Shown: positions 6,784 to 11,165 of the stretch, in pieces
Position numbering within the stretch: position 1 is the first letter of the stretch
How the letters are laid out: each line of letters starts with the position of its first letter
Source: an uncultured Alphaproteobacteria bacterium
GTDB lineage: Bacteria; Pseudomonadota; Alphaproteobacteria; Micavibrionales; Micavibrionaceae
Reading direction: 5' to 3'
Assembly: GCA_937128575.1 (NCBI GenBank)
Contig: CAKZMN010000260.1
Location: 1-11,165, forward strand
Length of the DNA stretch: 11,165 nt
The notes under the pieces: model-generated
What the model saw: the letters and a program-made list of their open reading frames with translations, nothing else
Databases searched by the model: none
What the model was told of the DNA's origin: nothing
Program-made: the position numbers and the translations under genes

Positions 6784-9555
6784 TTATGCGCTAACTGTGC
6801 CCGCAATTTTACCGTGGCATGTTTTGTATTTTTTACCAGAACCACACGGGCAGGGGGCATTACGTGCAACCTTACCCCATGTGTCAGGCTTATTTGGGTC
6901 AAGTGGGCCGCGCGCCTTTTTCGGTAGGGGCGGCGCCAATTTTTGACGGCGAACCATGCCCGGTGGTGGGGCTTTTTGTGCGGCTTGTCCGCTGCCCATC
7001 ATGGCTGGATCTTCGCGTGTTTGCTGCGTTTCGCCTGCGCCGTCACGATTAACGCTCAAGCCCACATTGCCCTGATCAATATTCACTTCAACCACGCTCA
7101 ATGTCGATGTAACGCTTTCTTTCAGGTGCTCAAGCAATATCTCAAACAATCCAAAGGCTTCGGTTTTATATTCATTAAGCGGATCACGCTGCCCAAAGGA
7201 GCGCAAATTGATGCCCTGACGTAAATGATCAAGATTGAGCAAATGCTCTTTCCAGTGCTGGTCCAAAATCTGTAGAACAACGTGCTTTTCAACATTACGC
7301 CACAAATCTGGCCCAACATTGGCGGCCTTTTCGGCCATTTTGCGATCAGCAATATCCAAAATGCGTTCAAACATTTCTGCGCCCGCAATGCCTTCTTCCT
7401 TTGCCCAATCATGAACGGGTAAATCCTGTCCAAGCAGGCGCTGCATATTAACGTGCAGGGCGTCCATATCCCATTTTTCGGCGTAACTGCCCGCGGGGAT
7501 GGCTTCGGCAACGGCGTCTTCCAAAACATCATGGCGCATGTCTGAAACAAATTCTTCCAGATTGTCGCTCTCCATAATTTCGCGCCGCTGTTCGTAAATA
7601 ACCTTACGTTGGTCATTCATAACATCATCAAACTTAAGCAGGTTCTTACGCACTTCGAAATGCATAGACTCAACCTTACCCTGCGCGCGTTGAAGCATGC
7701 GGGAAATAAGTGGATGCTCAAGCGCTTCACCTTCTTGCAAGCCAATGCGTTTATTCGCGAGCAAGCCCTCAAGCTTGTCACCGGCAAAAATGCGCATCAA
7801 ATCATCTTCAACAGAAAGGAAGAAAATCGTCGCGCCGGGATCACCCTGACGACCGGATCGACCGCGTAGCTGGTTATCAATACGTCTTGATTCATGGCGC
7901 TCTGTTGCAATAACAAACAGGCCGCCCGCTTCTTTCACAACATCTTTATCGCGCGCTACTTCTTCATTGATTTTGGCAACCGCTTTGGCCTTTTTATCTT
8001 CAGACCAATCTGCATCAACTTCTTCTTTAACGCGCATCTCGGCGTTACCACCCAATTGAATGTCCGTACCGCGACCTGCCATGTTTGTGGCAATCGTCAC
8101 CGCGCCCGGGCGTCCGGCCTGCGCCACGATGAAGGCTTCTTGCTCGTGATAACGCGCGTTCAAAACCTTGTGCTTGATCTTGGCTTTTTTAAGTTCTGCG
8201 GCCAAAGATTCAGATTTTTCAATTGATACCGTGCCCACCAAAATTGGTTGGTTGCGCTCTACGCATTCACGAATAACGTCAATAACGGCGGCATTTTTCT
8301 CAGCCAAAGACTTGTAAATTTTATCGTCGTGATCAATACGGGCAATCGGCACGTTGGTTGGCATTTCAACAACGCCAAGGCTGTAAATCTCATCAAATTC
8401 TGCCGCTTCTGTCATCGCCGTACCGGTCATACCGGCAAGCTTGGGATATAGACGGAAATAATTCTGGAAGGTGATAGAGGCCAGCGTCTGGTTCTCTGTT
8501 TGAATTTCAACGCCTTCTTTGGCTTCGATCGCTTGGTGCAAACCTTCGGACAGGCGGCGACCATCCATCATGCGGCCCGTGAATTCATCAATCAACATCA
8601 CGCGGTTATCTTTGATGATGTAATCTTTATCTAAGAAAAATAGCTTATGCGCCTTAAGCGCCTGATTGGCGTGATGAACAAGATTAATGTTTTGAAGATC
8701 GTACATATTACCATCTTCCATCAAGCCTGATTCGCGCAGCAACTGCTCAACCTTTTCTGTACCTTCTTCCGTCAGCGCAATCGTCTTGTGCTTTTCCTCA
8801 AGCTCGTAATCGCTTTCATCCAAGTTCGGGATCAGTTTATCAACGGATGTGTATAGCTCCGTTGAAACATCGGATGGACCGGAAATAATAAGCGGCGTTC
8901 TGGCTTCATCAACCAAGATTGAGTCAACTTCATCAATAATTGCGAAGTTAAAGGCGCGCTGCACCATGCGGTCTAGGCGGAATTTCATGTTATCGCGTAA
9001 ATAATCAAAGCCAAGCTCGTTATTCGTCGCGTAGGTAACGTCTGCGGCATAGGCCGCGCGGCGCTCATCATCATTCATGCCATTAACGATGCATCCGCTT
9101 GTTAACCCAAGGAAGCTATAAACAGCGCTCATCCATTGTTGGTCACGCTCAGCCAAGTAATCATTCACCGTTACAACGTGAACACCTTTACCGCTAAGGG
9201 CGTTTAGATAAACGGGCAGGGTGGAGGACAATGTCTTTCCTTCACCAGTTTTCATTTCTGCAATTATGCCTTTATGTAGAACAATACCGCCCAATAGCTG
9301 CACATCATAATGGCGCTGGCCAAGTGTGCGCTTGGCGGCTTCGCGAACAACCGCGAACGCTTCATACATAATATCGTCAAGTGTTTCGCCGGCCTCTAGT
9401 CTCTTGCGAAATTCTACAGTTTGCCCGCGCAGTTCGTCGTCACTCATGGCCTCATATGTGGGCTCAAGCGCGTTAATCGGCTCCAGATGTTTTTCAAACT
9501 TCTTTAACTGGCGATCATTTGATGATCCAAATATTTTTGCAGCAAAGCCAAGCAA
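6784..9555 (-). CDS. secA: Protein translocase ATPase SecA
   Basis: The motor ATPase that drives preproteins through SecYEG at the inner membrane. At 923 residues it is normal for the family. Walker A MKTGEGKT is at 101-108, the Walker B/DEAD region [15 protein letters not shown] around 206-220; [10 protein letters not shown] and [13 protein letters not shown] of the second nucleotide-binding domain follow, then the scaffold and wing regions and a Pro/Lys-rich linker. The C-terminal zinc motif [14 protein letters not shown] (Cys902, Cys904, Cys913, His914) is intact, so SecB and phospholipid contacts are likely kept. The start is TTG 9555: AAGGAG at 9569-9564 lies 8 bases before it, an in-frame TAA (9570-9568) excludes anything further upstream, the peptide [15 protein letters not shown] matches usual SecA N-termini, and the first in-frame ATG comes only at residue 37. 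It is transcribed divergently from the parvulin gene. Confidence 0.98.
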   Translation of the reverse strand: MLGFAAKIFGSSNDRQLKKFEKHLEPINALEPTYEAMSDDELRGQTVEFRKRLEAGETLDDIMYEAFAVVREAAKRTLGQRHYDVQLLGGIVLHKGIIAEMKTGEGKTLSSTLPVYLNALSGKGVHVVTVNDYLAERDQQWMSAVYSFLGLTSGCIVNGMNDDERRAAYAADVTYATNNELGFDYLRDNMKFRLDRMVQRAFNFAIIDEVDSILVDEARTPLIISGPSDVSTELYTSVDKLIPNLDESDYELEEKHKTIALTEEGTEKVEQLLRESGLMEDGNMYDLQNINLVHHANQALKAHKLFFLDKDYIIKDNRVMLIDEFTGRMMDGRRLSEGLHQAIEAKEGVEIQTENQTLASITFQNYFRLYPKLAGMTGTAMTEAAEFDEIYSLGVVEMPTNVPIARIDHDDKIYKSLAEKNAAVIDVIRECVERNQPILVGTVSIEKSESLAAELKKAKIKHKVLNARYHEQEAFIVAQAGRPGAVTIATNMAGRGTDIQLGGNAEMRVKEEVDADWSEDKKAKAVAKINEEVARDKDVVKEAGGLFVIATERHESRRIDNQLRGRSGRQGDPGATIFFLSVEDDLMRIFAGDKLEGLLANKRIGLQEGEALEHPLISRMLQRAQGKVESMHFEVRKNLLKFDDVMNDQRKVIYEQRREIMESDNLEEFVSDMRHDVLEDAVAEAIPAGSYAEKWDMDALHVNMQRLLGQDLPVHDWAKEEGIAGAEMFERILDIADRKMAEKAANVGPDLWRNVEKHVVLQILDQHWKEHLLNLDHLRQGINLRSFGQRDPLNEYKTEAFGLFEILLEHLKESVTSTLSVVEVNIDQGNVGLSVNRDGAGETQQTREDPAMMGSGQAAQKAPPPGMVRRQKLAPPLPKKARGPLDPNKPDTWGKVARNAPCPCGSGKKYKTCHGKIAGTVSA

Positions 9556-9563
9556 AGCGGTAT

Positions 9564-9569
9564 CTCCTT
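9564..9569 (-). promoter_or_regulatory. Strong Shine-Dalgarno fixing the secA TTG start
   Basis: AAGGAG on the minus strand, with an 8-base gap (ATACCGCT) to TTG 9555. This near-perfect site decides the secA start and may offset the weak initiation codon. Confidence 0.85.
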
Positions 9570-9585
9570 ATGAATAGACTGTTTT

Positions 9586-9614
9586 GATATAAGGTCTTGG
9601 GGGCCTTGCGTCAA
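9586..9614 (-). promoter_or_regulatory. Predicted sigma70-type promoter of secA
   Basis: The minus strand has TTGACG (complement of 9609-9614) as -35 and TATATC (complement of 9586-9591) as -10, separated by exactly 17 bases. The -35 matches consensus at 5 of 6 positions and the -10 at 4 of 6. Transcription would start near 9579, leaving a leader of about 24 bases that contains the Shine-Dalgarno and little else. There is thus no room for a SecM-like regulatory ORF in this leader. Confidence 0.6.
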
Positions 9615-9643
9615 TCTTTGTTGTGATTTGTTTAAGGTAACTG

Positions 9644-9672
9644 TTGAAAAGCTTATGCCCATTCGCTAGTGT
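9644..9672 (+). promoter_or_regulatory. Candidate promoter of the parvulin gene
   Basis: TTGAAA at 9644-9649 and TAGTGT at 9667-9672 are 17 bases apart and point towards the parvulin gene, giving a leader of roughly 50 bases. The -10 is weak. A second TTGAAA at 9673-9678 could pair with a poor -10 near 9696. Its position back to back with the secA promoter supports a promoter somewhere here, but the exact one is uncertain. Confidence 0.35.
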
Positions 9673-9728
9673 TTGAAAATTAACACATATCAATCAATGT
9701 AAACCTTACTTAAGAGAAACTATTGAAG

Positions 9729-10706
9729 ATGAACAAAAATATGAAAACAAACAATGAATCCGGCAATGTGCTCGTGATTGTTTTGGTGGCATTGGCCATC
9801 GTTGCTGTTGGTGTATTGGCCTACCTTTCCGGTCAATCGAAAAAAGAAGAGAGAATGCAAACCGCCGCCGCAAACGGGCAGGTCGCTGCACCTCAAGATG
9901 CTGATGCTGGTGAGCAGATGGTGATCAAGCCGGGCAACCCCGTTGTTGCCAAGGTTGATGGTCAAGAAATCACCCGCGTTGATGTATTCAACTTCATTCA
10001 AACGCTTCCGGCGCAAACTCGTCAACTTCCTGTGGCGCAACTTTTCCCCGTTGCCCTAGATCAGGTAATTAACGGTCGCATCATTGAAGAAAACACAAAG
10101 GGCGTACGCCTTGACTCAGATCCTGTTGTTAAGGAACGCCTCGCGAATGTGAAAAAGACAATCGTACGGGAAGTATATGTTCAAAAGCAGGTTGAGAAAA
10201 AATTGACTGATGAGCGCATTAAGGCCGCTTATGATCAATATGTGCAAAACTTCCCAGAAATTGATGAAGTGAAGGTTCGTCACATTCTTGTTGAAGACAA
10301 GTCAAAAGCAAAAGACCTAATCAAGCAGCTTGAAGAAGGCGCTGATTTCGCAAAGCTAGCAACTGAAAATTCAACAGATGGCACAGCAGAAAATGGTGGA
10401 GAGATAGATTACTTCGCCGAAGCTGATGTTGTTCCTGAATTCGCAAAAGCGGCTTTTGGTCTTGAGGCAGGCACATACACCAAATCACCCGTTAAAACGG
10501 AATTTGGCTTCCACATCATTGAAACGCAGGATAAGCGCAAGCGTCCTCCCGCTTCAATGGAGCAAGCAAAACCATTCCTAGAAGCTCAGCTTCGTCAGGT
10601 TGCCTTGAACGAAGTTGTTCAGGAATGGCGCGGCAAAGCCGATCTGGAGCGCTATGACATTAATGGCGACGCGATTGAGCCCGCTGCTGGTGAAGCTGCT
10701 AAGTAA
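9729..10706 (+). CDS. Membrane-anchored parvulin-type peptidyl-prolyl cis-trans isomerase
   Basis: A periplasmic folding catalyst with a parvulin (rotamase) domain, placed back to back with secA. Residues about 13-34 (NVLVIVLVALAIVAVGVLAYL) form one hydrophobic helix; no cleavage site is obvious, so it is likely an uncleaved anchor. A SurA/PrsA-like N-terminal chaperone region follows (about 55-165), including AKVDGQEITRVDVFNF. The parvulin domain spans about 178-268, with VRHILVEDKSKA, NGGEIDYF, VPEFAKAAF and the terminal FGFHIIETQDKR. The C-terminal tail is short and Ala/Glu-rich. Start is ambiguous: ATG 9729 (chosen, 325 residues), TTG 9723 (5 bases after AAGAGA) and ATG 9741 are all in frame. 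A strong terminator follows 29 bases downstream, so it is probably a single-gene transcript. Family assignment is firm; substrates are likely exported proteins. Confidence 0.93.
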   Translation: MNKNMKTNNESGNVLVIVLVALAIVAVGVLAYLSGQSKKEERMQTAAANGQVAAPQDADAGEQMVIKPGNPVVAKVDGQEITRVDVFNFIQTLPAQTRQLPVAQLFPVALDQVINGRIIEENTKGVRLDSDPVVKERLANVKKTIVREVYVQKQVEKKLTDERIKAAYDQYVQNFPEIDEVKVRHILVEDKSKAKDLIKQLEEGADFAKLATENSTDGTAENGGEIDYFAEADVVPEFAKAAFGLEAGTYTKSPVKTEFGFHIIETQDKRKRPPASMEQAKPFLEAQLRQVALNEVVQEWRGKADLERYDINGDAIEPAAGEAAK

Positions 10707-10735
10707 GCTTAATATCAAAAGCTTAGAAGAATAAT

Positions 10736-10772
10736 AAAAGCCGCAGGGGGAAATACTCTTGCGGCTTTTTTT
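10736..10772 (+). terminator. Intrinsic terminator after the parvulin gene
   Basis: AAAAGCCGCA (10736-10745) pairs with TGCGGCTTTT (10760-10769), a 10-base perfect stem that can be extended by four more pairs including two G-U, leaving a GAAATA-type loop. It runs into TTTTTTT (10766-10772). The A-run on the left arm would let it work in the reverse direction too. Confidence 0.88.
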
Positions 10773-10801
10773 AAATTATAAATCAAATCAGAGACATAAA
10801 A

Positions 10802-11165
10802 ATGAATTGCGCCGAAGCCTTAGAAAAACCAAAACCCACACAGCCTGATCTACCGATTATTTTGGTCGCTGCTGCTGCGCTAATTGATAGTGCGGGCTGC
10901 GTTTTAATTGCGCAAAGACCAGAGGGTAAATCCATGGCTGGCCTGTGGGAATTTCCCGGCGGTAAGGTTGAGGCCGGTGAAACGCCAGAATTCGCATTGA
11001 TGCGCGAGCTTGAAGAAGAGCTGCAAATTGAAACGCGCCCAACGTGCTACAGCCCCATCGCGTTTGCGTCTCACACTTATGATGACTTCCATCTTCTGAT
11101 GCCGCTTTTTGCCTGCCGCACGTGGCGGGGCGAAGTCACCGCAAAGGAACACCAGGCCTTCAAAT
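10802..11165 (+). CDS. mutT: MutT-like Nudix hydrolase, probable 8-oxo-dGTP diphosphatase (3'-truncated)
   Basis: From ATG 10802 the frame stays open for 121 codons to the window edge, so the C-terminus is missing. MutT enzymes hydrolyse 8-oxo-dGTP to the monophosphate and so keep oxidised guanine out of DNA. After a short Pro/Lys-rich lead, VAAAALIDSAGCVLIAQRP (22-40) forms the first strands, followed by MAGLWEFPGGKVEAGE (45-60). The Nudix box runs G54-x5-E60-x7-R68-E69-L70-x-E72-E73; the usual Gly near its end is Gln75. The later SHTYDDFHLLMPLF stretch is typical of MutT proteins. GAGAC about 6 bases before the ATG is at best a weak ribosome site. The gene lies 30 bases beyond a strong terminator, so it needs its own promoter or partial read-through; TATAAA at 10777-10782 is a possible -10 without a clear -35. 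Other Nudix substrates cannot be excluded. Confidence 0.9.
   Translation, partial: MNCAEALEKPKPTQPDLPIILVAAAALIDSAGCVLIAQRPEGKSMAGLWEFPGGKVEAGETPEFALMRELEEELQIETRPTCYSPIAFASHTYDDFHLLMPLFACRTWRGEVTAKEHQAFK

Noticed and set aside
7122..7616. A 164-codon minus-strand frame inside secA.
   Set aside because: It lies wholly within secA in another frame; SecA motifs continue across it without break.
11068..11110. Possible loss of function of the Nudix protein because Gln75 replaces the box Gly.
   Set aside because: All metal-binding Glu residues and the Arg are present; this position tolerates change in the superfamily.

Overview
The window looks like chromosomal core DNA of a Gram-negative bacterium, most likely an alphaproteobacterium. 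The grounds are the order aroK-aroB-CNNM/CorC-type membrane protein, secA divergent from a membrane-anchored parvulin, and a MutT-type Nudix gene just beyond. GC content looks moderate by eye (around half). The parvulin's N-terminal anchor reminds me of leader segments in Micavibrio-like alphaproteobacteria; that is weak, memory-based evidence and I would not place the organism below class. I see no tRNA, rRNA, insertion sequence, CRISPR array, prophage gene or recent transfer island.

Layout. (1) Positions 1-786, minus strand: a 46-residue single-pass membrane protein overlaps by 8 nt a secreted, helical, unrecognised protein that runs off the left edge. Both are easy to miss, one by size and one by truncation. 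(2) Positions 918-3951, plus strand: aroK, aroB and a CNNM/CorC membrane protein form a tight operon. The first two supply chorismate-pathway enzymes; the third is a likely divalent-cation transport or regulatory protein. (3) Positions 3941-6734, minus strand: an alpha/beta hydrolase, a DAO-type FAD oxidoreductase and an aldo/keto reductase are packed with overlapping ends (4 nt and 19 nt), probably one transcript. The substrate is unknown. (4) Positions 6784-9555, minus strand: secA, with a forced TTG start, a strong ribosome binding site and a good sigma70-like promoter. (5) Positions 9729-10706, plus strand: a membrane-anchored parvulin-type peptidyl-prolyl isomerase, followed by a clear intrinsic terminator. 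(6) Positions 10802-11165, plus strand: the 5' part of a MutT-like Nudix hydrolase, cut by the right edge.

The divergent secA/parvulin pair joins protein export with folding of exported proteins. No wholly new system is evident. The parts least explained by known function are the small membrane protein plus secreted protein pair at the left edge and the three-enzyme cluster downstream of secA, whose hydrolase seems to lack the usual catalytic acid.
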